A stretch of DNA of 64,000 nucleotides from Pseudisothecium myosuroides (GCA_951799445.1 OX637296.1:8990001-9054000); one strand, 5' to 3'. Shown: positions 35,961 to 48,729, counted from the first letter of the stretch. Translations and numbers: made by a program. The notes: generated from the letters alone by a model not told the origin.

Positions 35961-38704
35961 AAAATTGAAATAGCAATTGCCAACTGAAGTTGCTGAAATG
36001 CATAGTGAGCGTCTACCCTGCTGTGTGCTTGGCTGTCCGTCATTTATGAATACATTGGATTCTAGAAAGTACGGGTTTGCTTTGTAGACATTTATTCAAT
36101 GCTACACATATTCAATGTAGCATTTTTGTATGAATATGTAATCTACGTAAATTTCTATGCATTAAAAATTGTAAACCTTATACCCTAAACCCATACCCTA
36201 ACCCTAAACCCTAATGGAAAATCTAGAATGGGTAGTAAATTTTTTTTAAACATTGATCGGTGTGGAATATGTTTAACCTTCAATTTTTTTTAAATGTGAT
36301 TATACATGTGTTGACCTCAATGACTTATTTCTTTATGTTTTGCATGTGATTTTGATTTTCTTCATCAATTATATTGTGGCATTTGTACAAATGTAGAATA
36401 TGCAATTATAACTAGATGTGTTAATTTAAGTTTGTTGATAAAATATTAATAAATTGAAATATCTTAGTCTGCATAATACAAACATTTGTACTATTATTTT
36501 AATTTTATTGAGAGATGCTACTAAACAAATCTAACTTTCTATCATAATATTTGATAAAATCATTTGTAATCATTTGTAAACATTTGTAAACATTTGTTAT
36601 CTATGTAAGTTTCTATGCATTAAGAGTTGTAAATTCTATACCCTAAACCCTTACTCTAACTCTACACTTTAATGGAAAATTCGGATGCACTTTTTGTATT
36701 ATATATAGCAGTCATTGGCATTAAAATTTCTTAAAATTAATTTCTTAAAATTAAGTCTTCCCTATTGTGGAAATTAACCACAATATTTTTTAGCTCTAGT
36801 AATAGAAATGCTTAAACTCGAAGTGTGACAAATTAGCAAAATTGACTTTTGAATATTAAATATTTTTTAATTTTTGAAAATAAGGGCATCAATAAAAATC
36901 AAAACATCCATCTTCAATAAAAATTTCAAGTTGATCAACTTCATGCTTCAAAAGTTATAATAAAAGACAAATACGCTATGCTACATTACACCAAAACCAA
37001 GTACTAATTCTTGCAATTACCCAAAATCATTACATCTCTTGTCCATTTCATTTAGTTTCACTCAAAAATCATTGATATATGTTTAGAATCTAATTTAGAA
37101 GGAATTTAAAAATTTGAGTGTTCAAATATTGTATACAAATATTGGTGATAGATTGATAGCTATGGTAGATGCAATTGTAGTGATATAAAACAATATTCCA
37201 AAGCTACAAGTGTTAATCATACACAATAATTCCAAAATATCACTACTAGAAAACCACGGCCAAATTAACAAAAAATCAACTAATTTATGTTGATTTCTGT
37301 TGTTTTGAGTAGTGGAATGATCATTTTCACCGATTTTCAAACTTTCTACAAAAATCAACAGAATGATATTCAATTTCTGTTGATTTGAATAGTGCAATGA
37401 CCAAATCAACAAAAGTTTAGGGAACATGGAATTTTTTTAGAATCTTTTAAAAATCTTTGTAGAACCTTTTAGAATCTTGAAAAATCTAATTCTATTTTAA
37501 AAATTCCATTTAAAATATATTCTATCAAACATTATAATACTTCAATCCATAAGTGGAATTGTTGTGTTTTCTTTTTTAATGTGATTTCTAATATGTCTAG
37601 TTTGGATTTGTGTAGTTACAATTCAAAAAAATATTGATGAAACTTATCAAAATATTGGCTTCTTGTTCAATTTAGAACAAATTCTAAAAAATTCAAAGAA
37701 GACCTTGGGCATTTAGGAATTTAGGTATTGTATAATTAAGGGTTTGATGAGAAACAATTTAGAATTTGGAATGAGACCAATCATTAAATGATACAATTAC
37801 TTGTGGAATTTTAAAGACTTATGGAAACTTTAAAATTTAAATTTTTAGTAAATTATTTTGTATATTTTTTATTATGTTACATTATAATTGATTACAAGTG
37901 ATTATAACCAATGCAATATAAATATATAATATAGGAATTGCATACTAAGGGATGAAAATAAAAATAAAGCATATACAAATGATTTTATCAAATATTATGA
38001 TAGAAAGTTAGATTTGTTTAGTAGCATCTCTCAATAAAATTAAAATAATAGTACAAATGTTTGTATTATGAAGACTAAGATATTTCAATTTATTAATATT
38101 TTATCAACAAACTTAAATTAACACATCTAGTTATAATTGCATATTCTACATTTGTACAAATGCCACAATATAATTGATGAAGAAAATCAAAATCACATGC
38201 AAAACATAAAGAAATAAGTCATTGAGGTCAACACATGTATAATCACATTTAAAAAAAATTGAAGGTTAAACATATTCCACATTGATCAATGTTTAAAAAA
38301 AATTTACTACCCATTCTAGATTTTCCATTAGGGTTTAGGGTTAGGATATGGGTTTAGGGTATAAGGTTTACAATTTTTAATGCATAGAAATTTACGCAGA
38401 TTACATATTCATACAAAAATGCTACATTGAATATGTGTAGCATTGAATAAATGTCTACAAAGCAAACCCGTACTTTCTAGAATCCAATGTATTCATAAAT
38501 GACGGACAGCCAAGCACACAGCAGGGCAGACGCTCACTATGCATTTCAGCGACTTCAATTGGCAATTGCTATTTCAATTTTTAAAGTTTGAGGGCGTGTA
38601 ATATATCGTTGGAAAGGTATTTCCAAGACCTTTCCAATGGTATATTACTCGCCTCGAAATTCCAAAAATTGAACCCGAAAATTGCCAAGTTTTGTTATAG
38701 TGAC
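35870..38704. mobile_element. Large foldback element: ~700-bp inverted arms around a 1.4-kb centre
   Basis: The arm at about 35870-36575 pairs with about 37965-38680, with near-complete complementarity; for example AGTACGGGTTTGCTTTGTAG at about 36069-36088 has its complement at about 38458-38477. The right terminus reads CCAAGTTTTGTTATAGTG, ending at 38704, which is the end of the 2109-2441 MITE family. I could not find the matching left terminus; it may lie in the hairpin array or be lost. The centre (36576-37964) is AT-rich and includes one end of another element (CACTACTAGAAAACC at about 37241). A transcript through it would form a very long double strand. Confidence 0.7.
36180..36215. repeat. 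Telomere-like repeats in the foldback arm
   Basis: About four to five interspersed CCCTAAA/CCCTAA units. The complementary stretch is in the other arm at about 38328-38364 and a decayed third copy is at about 36638-36672. These are interstitial and travel with the foldback, so they do not mark a telomere. Confidence 0.7.
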
Positions 38705-38759
38705 CCCAATTGCCACAGATCAATGCACGGCGACCTCACCTGGCAGCCTGACGTCCAAG

Positions 38760-40552
38760 TGTGGGACCCCAGAAAACCAGATTCTAGTTATTAAGGTAGA
38801 ATTGGAAATAAGGATCCCTTTTTAGTAAAAGAATTTTGATTTTGTGGGTCAGAAGTAGAAGGAATTGTAAAATTATCTATTAGCAAAACATAGGATTTCT
38901 TAGTAAGATAAAATGGTTAAGGAAGGAAATTTATTTTTCGCCCTAAATCAGAAACCGGAAACCGGAAACCGGAATTAGGAAGAGCTGACACGTGTTACCT
39001 AAGCCTCATCAAGTGGAAGCGCCTTCAAAGCGGCTGAAGTGAACTGCAATTATTTGAGGAAGGAAGTTGGTAGGCGGTTTAGGACTAAAGTTCTTTTGAT
39101 TTAGAAAGTTACTTGCAAGTTGCTTTTTGTTAGGAGGAACCTGGACACCCGGATCCGGATTTGTCGGATCTGAGATTCACTTTTTGTGGGTGAGACCAGA
39201 AGTAGATAGGAAGTTTCTTAGGATAGACTTAGACCAGTAGGACTATAGCCGAAGTTTTGGATGGGTAGGAAGCTATTATCCAGCTGCTTTTTAACTGGAT
39301 GCACTTGGACTTCACTTTCCAGGGTTTTAGGATCTGAGATCCGGATTTTTCGGATCTGATGGGATGGTAGGAAAGTCAACGTGGGAAGGATAAGGGGGAT
39401 GACAAGTGTCATTTTCTAGTCCTTTCCTTTTGATTCCCAGGGGCCTTTAGGGTTCTCTGGGTGTTTGGTATTTAGGGGGCTGACTTTGGTTTGAAGCCTC
39501 GGGCATTTCTTTCTTATAAATTTCAGCATTTAGTAAAGTCATTCAGATTTCCACTTCCTAAGAGTTGCTCTGAAAAGTCTCGACTCTGGGTTGATATGCC
39601 GGCAATGCTAGAACCATTGTTTAGTGCAGGTAGCTGCTTTGCTAGTGTTGGGAGGGAGGAAGAGTTCCCCCGGATTCTGTCTGAATCCGGTTCCGGGAGT
39701 TGAAGTGAGCTGGTTGAAGAGACTGTGTGTACTAGGAGTGAAATTTAGCTACTGTAGTTACTTGGACGCTTCTGTGTGGGATAGCCGCTCTTAGATTGGG
39801 TGCATTTTGTAGGAGGCAGGTGTATGCTGATTGAAGTGTTGATGAGGTCCTACTATAACCGGAAGTGAGTGATGTGCAAGTGGTTAGGATTGCCTAGTTA
39901 TCTGGTCACCAGAATCTGCCTTAGGAACCGGATTTAGATAGGTCTGTCGTTGTAGTAAGAGAGGATTGTGGGGGTTTCTTGAGTGACCTGCTAGTCCGGA
40001 GTAACTTCCCGGATCAGTTGTGAGGAAGAATCCGCATCCGGATTTTGTGTGTGTGTTTTATGTTTTTTTTAGTGAACCTTCATTCACTCTAATCCTTTGA
40101 AGGGTAGGGTATACGTTCCCTTCCTTAAATCTAAGAGCGGACCCCTTTGATATAGAGGTTAAACTATAATATCGGTTACTTTGCTTACTGGATCCGGATC
40201 CGGGAAAGGTACAGGATTAAGACACTCCTTCCGGTTCTGTGTTTAGTTAAGCCGGATACTAAGTTACTGCTACTATTGTGAAGGATTGCCGATCTATTTC
40301 TTGTTGATTGGTAATATGTTTGAGAGCTAGGTTGATACAGGAGAAAGTTAACCGAATACAGATCGGGAAGTCTAGTTCTACATTTTATTTCCGGATTCTG
40401 TTTGTCTTTGGTTTTGTGTTCCGGATACTGTTCCGGTTATTTTGAGGATACTACTAGTTGAAATCCTGTGGGAACGATACACGAGTCATTTTAGGTGTTT
40501 TTGTGCTAGATTAACACTTAAAGGGGGATTTGTGCTTTGCTGTGTTACGACA
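38760..40552 (+). mobile_element. Solo LTR-like unit C, 1793 bp, TSD CCAAG
   Basis: The unit starts TGTGGGACCCC and ends GTGTTACGACA, flanked by CCAAG at 38755-38759 and 40553-40557. It has the TG...CA ends and 5-bp duplication of LTR retroelements but no internal region. Many CCGGAT motifs and a TATAAAT-type box (about 39515) are present. Parts (39965-40030 and 40105-40160) are recognisably homologous, in reverse, to units A (about 45280-45350) and B (about 50895-51090), so all three belong to one LTR family. No useful ORF. Confidence 0.8.
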
Positions 40553-43500
40553 CCAAGGCGTCCTTCAAAGAAGCCCAGCCCATGCCCGGAAAAGACACGG
40601 ATTGACCGAACAACTCACACCCGAGGGACATGTGCGTCGTTTCTCTACAACTGAAGACAAAAAATGGAGGGAAATAACACGGCATTGGATTGTGAATGCA
40701 ATAACGTCACCGGACTTGGCAGACATCTACAGGGGAAAAAAAGGGCCAACAGGCTGTGTCTCATGAGCACTGTGGTTTGTGGAATCTCCCCTATAAAGGG
40801 AGGAACTGCACGGAAACGATTCGTCAATTGCCACAGGTGAGTGGAAGGCGATGGACGAGTCAACTCCCTCGCGCAAACGCATGCAGCTGGGGGACGGTTG
40901 CCATGCAGACTGCAAGTTCACTGCGGAATAACTAGTGCTTGACTGGAAAATGCAATGAAGGTGAATGCCGGCGCGTTTTTAAATGCAAAAAAGATGTTGA
41001 ACCCTAGAAAGTCGCCTGAACGTAGGACACGAAGACAGTTAGCGTGCAATACTCTTGCGCAAGACCGTCACTGCCCATGTAAGTTGCACAGAGAGTCCCT
41101 GCAATGGCGTAGGTGAGATTTTCACGCAAACGCATGCAAGTTCGACGGGCGCTGCATGAGAAGAACAAGGCCAACTCGGAATGGGACTGACTTAGCAGGG
41201 TTTAGGGCTATTCAATCCACTTACTAGTCCTCCTTTGCATGCATGACTGGCTCCAGAGCCTTGTTCACCTTCGCAACATGCTTGTCCTGCCAGAGCTTGT
41301 ACGTTGTCTTCGGATGTGGCGGACTCTCCATTGACTGCTGCTGCTCCTGCACGCTTTGGAGTCCAACAACAATCATGAAGTCTTCCTAAGTCGCTCAAAG
41401 GTACGTCACGAAGACCCCCTCTCCTATACCCCTCACGTATCTGTCTGGTGGAGTGCAAATTACGGGTGGCTCATTCTCGCTCCGAAGCGGATCGACGCTG
41501 GCGCTCTGAACATGAATAGCGCGTCAAGAGAAAAAGAGGGTCCGATCTCTTCACGCCGGTTTTAGTTCTTGGAGGACGTCAACGACGGCGGGTGGTGCGA
41601 ATGATTGCACTGCATAGATTCTGCGGCTGCCAATAAATTAGCTGATCGGAGAATTTATGATCCCATCTCAGGGACTAGACTGGATGACCCCTGTCGATCT
41701 TCCCCTGATTTTCCATTCGAAATAGTCAATCATGAGGCGAGACACTCATGACGGAGACAGCTGTTTCCGGTCGTGTCTATTCGGTGTAGTTAATTCGCCC
41801 AAAATCCTAAAACTGGGAATTTGCAACCGTCAGGCTGCTTAGCTGAGTAGTTCGACTTCGTCGTCACTTCCATACGATTGTGAGGAGTCGTACGCGAGTG
41901 GTAAGTCTGAAACAACGACTTCCTTGTCACTAAGAGAAGTCGTACTGAAGTCATGTTGTCCCTTCTTTCCGTGCGGGGTGGCAAAAGGCACTCATGGCAT
42001 CCTTCTTCATGAGGTGAGCGCCAACAAGCCTTCAGCCTATGCGCGGCAGGTTCAGGTACTTGGATTTGGGGTTCATCGCGACTACAACTGGATTGAGTAG
42101 GAATGCTGTCTTGTACGATGTATGCTCTTCCCCTGCCTTCATTGCGACACGGTTTTCGTTCCATGTCGTAGATGTGAACGCCCTGCGGGATGCCACCGTG
42201 CCAATTCTCCGTCTTCTATCCCATAAGGATTGTTGACAGATTTAAGAGGTTATATAAGAGCATTCTTTTGAGAAGCCCACACAACACAAAGACCAGTGGG
42301 GAGTGGATTTCCCCAAGTCCTCGTGATTGACACTTGCCACTTGTCTTTGTAATTTTGCATGACGTGCTGCTTTTGGGGAGACTCAAAATGGCACCCCACG
42401 TGTGGGACACTGTCTTCCCTGCTACTCCAAATTGTTCTCATGTGTTTGCAGAGTTTAGTTGAAATGGATCATACCTGGTGCTCGTCTCCTCATGCTTGTT
42501 CCGAAACGCATGCAGTTTACGCAGGGTGTACCCTCCCTTAGACCCCTTCCATGAGAATTGCCGGCGTGAGGACCATTCCTATTTTTAAAACCCTTTTTAT
42601 GAACCAAAGAGAATTGAAGAAGAACTCGTGTACATCGTTCCATCTCCCACACTTTTGCAAACCATGTGTCCCCTGGCTCACTTCAGTTCCACGGTTGGTG
42701 ACTATGGGCGAGAATGGAGTAGGTGACTTCTTCATTTCATGGGCTGTAATCCAACTGCACCATAGAGTCCTGTAGCTTGTGATTGACACCTTCCACATGT
42801 TCAAATAATCATTTTACATCTCCTCAGTATTTGTTCCGTGTGTTTTTGTGCAGTGCTACTTCGTCGTCACTGCGAGAAGTGATTTCGCAGTCGTCCTCAG
42901 CGCTGGCCGGCTTTGGCATAACTTCTCGTAAGTCGCCAGTGAGTTGAATCAAATTCTTTCTATTCAAGGAAAGTCAGACGAATTGCCTCGATGTTGATAT
43001 TCTTCACACACTGAGAAGCCAGCCACCCCACTTCCTACCACTGCCAGTCCACTTCCCACCACTGCCAGTGCACCTCCGAGTTCGATTGGTCTTGACTTGT
43101 TTTGCCTAGAGGTTAGTGTCCAGGACGACGTTGCGCAAAATTGTGTGACTAGCCCCTATTCTGCAGGTCGTGCCCAATAGTGGCTTTCAATCTGCTGCAT
43201 TAGACGGTTTTGTCCAAGAAAGTGTATTCCAGGAATGCCGAAGTAGAGAGTTCTAAGGGCGGCTCCGTTGTTTCGGAGGAAAAGACGTAGAGTGCTTACG
43301 CCAGACTTGGAAGAGGAAAGACATTTGGAAGTTCAGAGCCGTGCTAAATACTGCGTTAGAAGTTATTGTCCAAGAAAGTTCCATGACCACAGCCAGCAAA
43401 CCTTTGATCGCATCCGACGCAGTCAAAGAACGAGCAAATTCAATTGTAAAAGGAGTGCCTATACGTCCAAGTAGAGTTGTTGTCAAAATTAGTCCTCTAG

Positions 43501-44064
43501 CATTCCGCTCTTCCCCGCCAAAAGTCAGTTATCGAGCTCTAGCAGCTCAAGTACACGCTGAGGCGCTTGCTAGGCAAGTAGCAGTTGCCCATGCTTTCCC
43601 TTTGCTTCAGGATGTAGCAGGAGTACAGGCAGGGGCATCTTGTAGCACAGAGTCTGCGCCGATGCCACGTAAACCACGATTCCCATTGAGAGAGATGTTC
43701 CACATTTCGCCCTAATTGGAAAACTGGTTGGAATTTCCTTCCATACTTCTCCTACTTCGTGAGACATCTGCAACAAATATTTGTTAATGGTTTTTAGACT
43801 GCACGCCTTCCTCGTGAAGACATGCCTCTTCAAAGGATGAAACGTCACCCCACTGAACTATAACAACTTTGAAGCTGTTTCGTGATGTTGAAAGCGATTA
43901 TTTTAGTTTCAGTTCTTGCACGTCACCATGGCCTGCGTACCTGTCGCGGTGAAGTTGCTTCAAGTCATATGCTTGTCATTCTCAAGTTATGCATAGTCGT
44001 AAGGCAGTCAGCGAGAAGTTGCATATTCAATTGGTGACACCTGCCCTCTATTTGCCTTCCGTGT
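40553..44064. other. CACTA interior upstream of the transposase
   Basis: Possible promoter and 5' exons of the transposase. A TATA-like CCCTATAAAGGG sits at 40788-40799 (plus strand). Subterminal-type motifs recur at 41905-41958 (GAAGTCGTACTGAAGTCATG) and 42850-42892. An open frame at about 43341-43715 (plus) could be an upstream exon but has no motif I recognise. Confidence 0.35.
40788..40799 (+). promoter_or_regulatory. TATA-like palindromic box
   Basis: CCCTATAAAGGG within the near-palindrome CTCCCCTATAAAGGGAGG, upstream of the transposase on the same strand. A promoter role is inferred from the motif and position only. Confidence 0.3.
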
Positions 44065-44778
44065 ATGGGACGTTCTAACTTGCCTATGCCGAATTGCAGT
44101 GCAGAAGGGCGCAGTGATCTGAGATTCACCACGAGGATGCTACCTGCAAGGCTGCCCCTCTCTGACAAGCGCCGACAGCGGCTGAGAGATGACCGGTTGT
44201 GGACTAGAGAGTTGCAGAGGGCGGTGCAATGCAATGTGCAAAGGTTGCACTGCCCATGCATGGAATGCCGGGGCGGGAGGAGATTGCTCATCCAAAACAT
44301 GAAGGACCACCTGATCCGAAATGGCAGAGATCCAGGTTGTCGGCGTTGGAGAGGGTCGGGCGCCCATGACTCCTCCGACGAAGAATGGGAGCAAGATTTC
44401 TGGGGACCTGTTAGAGAGGAAGCGCAGTATGTGGATGCCACTGTGGATACGCGCGGCATGATGACTAGACCTTGGAACCCATGGATACCGCGGAGAGAAT
44501 CCAAGAAGAAGTTACGGGCGCATTTGAAACCGCTGACTCCATCCATGATGAGTGCTTTGAAATGGGTCCGGAGGACAGTGAAGTGGCTCCGGAATGTAGG
44601 GACGGACCTCTCGTAGGTGAGGGAACTGCGGAGGGTGGCATGCCCAATGCCAACTTCGACGCCAGAGCTCTCACAGATTCGCTGGATGGTTTGTATGCTG
44701 GGTCTAAGTCCAGCAAGCTGGCCGCAACTGTACTCCTGATGAATCTTTGTACCGTGCATGGAGTGACGAACCAGTGTG
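44065..44778 (+). pseudogene. Transposase piece 1: transposase-associated domain and start of tnp2
   Basis: The first frame begins with ATG at 44065 and carries CPCMECRG, then DHLIRNG and RRW, the metal-binding and HL..G..W pattern of the transposase-associated domain. From about 44472 a different frame carries an acidic stretch and then LYAGSKSSKLAATVLLMNLC, the start of tnp2. The two frames differ by one base, and no intron of realistic size fits between them, so I call a frameshift. The piece ends at the GTGTG duplication where unit A inserted. Confidence 0.8.
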
Positions 44779-45979
44779 TGTCGCAGCACAGAGTAAGTGA
44801 ATTCCCTGTTATACTTCCAAAAACCACTCTAAAGCATAACAAAATGACTCTAAAGATCGAACCCACGAGATTCTGTGAAGTGTCTAGCTCTATTCCTAAC
44901 TTAAGCTCCTGTTAGTCTCCAATTTCTACTTTCCGGTCCTAGATCTAAAACCGGAAACAACAACACACCAAAAACAACGGCCAGACCTCTCTCTATCTCT
45001 TCCGGCCTGTCAAACTATTCGGTCCTGTAAAACTTCCACCACCCAGGATCCTTCAACTTCAGATCCTGGAACTCCTCTGGACCGATCCGATCCGGTCCTC
45101 TCACACGTACTCTCACTCCACTCCGGTTTAGTTTTGCCTCTGTTTCACCAACAGAGGGTTCGCCGCTTGCTTTTGAGAGTGGCAGGCCCGCCACTCCTTC
45201 CGTGACTTATAGTGGCTGAAGACCCACTTCTCTAATCCACTACTTCCTACACTAGCTCGGATCCGATTTGATCTCTCACAGCCACCCGGATAGCAATCCG
45301 GTTTGCAGGTCACACAAAGACCCCCCGTACGATCCTCTCATATTACAACAACCTTGATGCCAAGTTCCCTCCGTGCAAAGTTAGGTGGTTACAAGTGAAC
45401 TCGTCCGTTCCAACATCAACTAAAGTCCTTCTGTTTACCAACTAGGGTAGCGAGACCTCACGGGAGATCGGACACTCAACCGGATTTCCTATCCAGGAGT
45501 TCTAGCGCGACTAAGGACTCCTTCCCTATCCGCCTAGCCTAACAACGGCTTTCTCGCCCGGAATCGTGAACTGTAGAGGTGCTGAGGAACTGAAACCCAC
45601 TCCCAACACTTAGAATACCCACTCACATGCACATAAGAGCAAAACAAACACACTAAGGGGAGAAATCTCTCTAGAATCTGCATACATCTTCCTAACTCCT
45701 CACCAAAACAACCTTGCCACGCACGGGAGAGATGTAAAACAAGAAGTCAATAGAAAACACACAAAAACTCAAGAGAAAAGACTCCCAGTCTCCTTTGCAG
45801 AGACTGACTAATATACATTTTAAAACTCAAAGTCAACAAAAAGGGCCCCAGAAAGTCCGCGCGGAACTTTCGGTCCCTGCCGAGCCGGCCAGACCGGAAA
45901 ACATCCGATCTAGACTAGACACACCGGATCAAATCCGGTCCGGTCCTAACTAACAAATATTTACAAAACTAATTCCTAT

Positions 45980-47747
45980 CTATCCTAACACAACCGGATC
46001 TACTCCTTGATCCGTTCCTTCGTCCATAACTTGGTCCACACCTTGGTCCACACTCTGATCTAGACCTTGATCCGCACCCTGATCCGGGGTCAGATCTTTA
46101 CTTTGATCCTGTCCCTGGTTCAGTGTGGGACTCCTAGGCGTTTCCGTTCCAAGCTGTTCGAAGACGTCCGTCAGATTCCGGTTCCGCTCCCCGGTTTCAC
46201 GTTCTAGGAGATCCGGTGACGAATCTAAGTTGATGGTGTTCGCGAGCTTCCTCCCACTCTTCTTTGACTGGGGAGTCTGATCCTTTCCTTCCGTCTGAAT
46301 GCCTACGTTCGGAAAAGACCCTGGCATCGAAAGGTCGGAAAGATGGAACGACCGTGACAACGTCACTCCGTTCAACTTTCGATTGCTTTCCTCCATCTGG
46401 TTTGCTGCTTCTCGCGCTTCCACCATCACCAGTTCCACCTTCTCGGAGTAGTCCGTCAAGATCCAGACCAACCTGGTTCCGGATATCTTCTTGTCCTTGA
46501 GTACTCCCTCGTCAAACAGCTTTGACTTGGTGACGGCCTCTCCGGTTGCCCCAAAAGTGGCCTTCACGTCCTCAGCTACTTTCCGGGTAGCCTCTGCCAT
46601 CTCTCGAGTGGTGGCCATGTCCTCCTTGAGGAGCAACAGTTCCGTCTTCAACGACTCATTCTCCTCTTGGAGTTGTCGATTCTCCGCTTCTTGTTTCCAG
46701 ATCTCATCCGGGCTGGAGATGTACTCTGCAACCACTCCTGCAAGGTTGCTATCCGCTGGTGCTCCCACCAGCTCACTGATCTGGTTCAGAACCAGCTTCT
46801 TCACCGCCCAGTCTGCTCGCACATCGCTCAAGATGTTGATCAGCTGGTTGAACGGATCCGTCGGATCCGATTCGGAAGGACCCGGTTCTTCAAAAACCGG
46901 TTTCTTCCCAGGGTTGGATGTCTCACCCGGAGGGGTTGGGATTCCTCTCCGGTGAGGAGGCGTCATCTTTTGCCGCTTGTGCTGCGGCCGGTGTTGCTCC
47001 TCCTCTTCTTCTTCTTCATCGGAACTGGATACTTCCTCCTGCTCTTCCTCCAATTCCGATTCCCCATACTTCAGGAGTGTCTCCTGAGTCTTCCACTCCT
47101 TCTCCTCCGTATCCGTGAGGAGCTGGTTATGCTTGTAAAGATGGAAGATGTAGGGACTCAGCGGTGTCGGCCTACTTCCTCTGATCTTTGGAACCAGACG
47201 GCTGACCAGATCGGAAAAGATCCTGGCCCAGTCCACTTTCCATTCCCCGCTCAGGGCTCCGAAAATCAGGTTCCCGATGGCTATTGTCACCCTCGTCGGC
47301 TTCTCCGGGTGGATGATCGGAACCAAGAACTGCAAAGATTGCGATGCCGGTCGTCCAAACAATCCGCGACTGCATGCCCATCCTTCGAGTCCACCGTGCT
47401 CCGGAACTTCCCCGAGTGTATCCTTCCTTCGAGGTGGCCATCCCTCGACCTCCTGACCGGAAGTCGTACACGGACCTCTACATCTCTTCCGTCCAACTGC
47501 CCGGAATCCCGCGGATGGTCTTATCGAACTGATTCGAGAGTTTTCCCAACAGCTCTCGAATCATCCGTTCCTCTCTAAATCCCCAGGGTTTATCAATCAG
47601 TCCTCCGCAACCCATCTTGGCAAGATCCTCTATGAGGTTGTCCTTTTCCTTCTCTTCTGCTGGAATAATCGGACACACCTTCCGGAGTTTAACTTCTACT
47701 GCGGAGGAACTGGACGGTCCTGCTCTACTCTTGCGGAGCTGAGGCAT
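45980..47747 (-). pseudogene. LTR-embedded ORF, copy A: putative plant-transposon-type protein with acidic stretch and coiled coil (broken N-terminal half)
   Basis: An ATG at 47747 starts a frame with MGCGGLIDKPW and RGIPGSW, matching MGCVGLIHRPW and RGQPGAW in copy B. A TAG stands near 47478 where copy B has Trp, and two frameshifts follow before 47362. From 47362 to 45980 the frame is intact: PEKPTRVTIAIGNLIFGAL, LSPYIFHLY, a Glu-rich stretch with a basic cluster, a long heptad-rich segment (ENRQLQEENESLKTELLLLK), KSKLFDEG...ISG, and a C-terminal tail of short DQG.DQ repeats. The N-terminal layout resembles the 'putative plant transposon protein' domain often found near retroelements; that assignment is tentative. 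Function unknown; a gag-like or accessory role is possible. Confidence 0.6.
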
Positions 47748-48019
47748 GGACACGAGCTGTGCTAACCGGATTCTCACTGAGGCTACCTTTTCCTCTCCTA
47801 GCCGCACGTCCCGTTTCTCACCTTTGCTCTTCTGATCTCAACCGGAATACCTCTAAACCTGCAACACACACTAAAGCGCTGCGCGCTCTAACACACTAAC
47901 ACGCACACACAAACTCACACAACAAGAAAGCAAAGCGCTGGGGGGAAAGCTAAGTACAAGCTGGAGAGCGATTTCAGCAAACGAAGTTTGAAAAAGAGTG
48001 GCAACTGGATTGGTCAGCC

Positions 48020-48028
48020 TATTTATAG
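48020..48028 (-). promoter_or_regulatory. TATA box of unit A
   Basis: The minus strand reads ACTATAAATAGGC, about 230 bp inside the unit and 270 bp upstream of the ORF start codon. It fits an LTR promoter driving the ORF. Confidence 0.5.
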
Positions 48029-48263
48029 TCTGATCTGTCATCATGACCAAATCCGTTCCCGACCCAATCCAATCCAACTCAGATCCGCTCCAACTCTAAT
48101 CCGGTTTAGATTCAGATCGAATCCGGATTGTCACCTATTCCATTCCGTAGTTAATTTCCGGTTTTCCGTTATCTCTTGCTTGAATCCGGATCCCAGATCA
48201 CGGTTTCCGTTCCAAGATTTAGATAACTTACAAAAAACCAAAAATTCACACTACGATAGTGTG

Positions 48264-48729
48264 CAAACGAACTGTTTAGCATTTTACAGTGCCATCTATT
48301 GCCAGAGGGGAATACATTGCCAAAGACTTACCACGGTGCAAAGACTCTTACGGCGCAGTTGGGTCTGACATACAATACAATTCATGCATGCGAGAGAGGA
48401 TGCGTGTTATTTTGTGGCGAACACGAGAATGCTATCTGGTGTCCTAAGTGTGGTGGGCAGAGGTACAAGGATGAAGCTCGCCGTGTCCTTCCTGTCAAAG
48501 TTCTGCGTCATTTTTCGATTATTCCACGCTTGCAGAGGATGTACCGGAGTTCCAATATCGCCAAACTAATGTCATAGCACGCCGAAAATCGCAGTGACCG
48601 AGAGGGAGGTGACGGCCTCGTTTGTCACCCGTGTGACTCAAAGGCTTGGCGGCACTTCCATGAGAATGTAGATCCGAGCTTTGGCAATGATCCTCGCAAT
48701 GCGCACTTTGCCCTGGCCGCGAATGGAGT
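48264..48729 (+). pseudogene. Transposase piece 2: tnp2 domain, first part
   Basis: Continues directly from 44778 after removal of unit A. Shows CHLLPEGNTLPKTYHGAK and CERGCVLFCGEHE, then WCPKCGG and RRVLPVKVLRHFSIIPRLQ, strongly conserved tnp2 features including the Cys cluster. A TAG at 48575-48577 interrupts; CAG is the likely original codon. It ends at the AGT duplication of the next insertion. Confidence 0.85.

Larger units (their letters stand above)
44779..48258 (-). mobile_element. LTR-like unit A, 3480 bp, TSD GTGTG, with an internal ORF
   Basis: Inserted antisense in the transposase exon; GTGTG occurs at 44774-44778 and 48259-48263. On the plus strand it starts TGTCGCAGCACAG, matching the complement of unit C's end (TGTCGTAACACAG); the far end is diverged (reads TATCG... 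on the minus strand instead of TGTGGG). It has no terminal direct repeats. On the minus strand the order is a promoter-like region with a TATA box (48020-48028), an ORF (47747-45980), and about 1.2 kb of non-coding sequence rich in CCGGAT. The region around 45280-45350 aligns with the end part of unit C. Confidence 0.8.

Noticed and set aside
34935..35961. Several overlapping ORFs of 80-170 codons
   Set aside because: They arise from the GC-rich hairpin array and repeat with it.
36180..36215. Chromosome end
   Set aside because: Only a few telomere-like units, mirrored in a mobile element, with unique DNA on both sides.
37241..37420. An intact CACTA-like MITE starting CACTACTAGAAAACC
   Set aside because: Only one end and part of the AAATCAACA subterminal motif are present; no matching second end was found.
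43965..44789. 274-codon minus-strand ORF
   Set aside because: Antisense to transposase piece 1, which has clear domain motifs.
46667..47578. 303-codon plus-strand ORF
   Set aside because: Antisense to the better supported unit A ORF, whose homologue occurs in unit B on the same strand as that ORF.
44795..48259. An intron holding unit A (GTAAGT at 44793 and an AG before 48260)
   Set aside because: The GTGTG duplication and the intact tnp2 frame across it show an insertion into an exon; the splice-like ends belong to the element.
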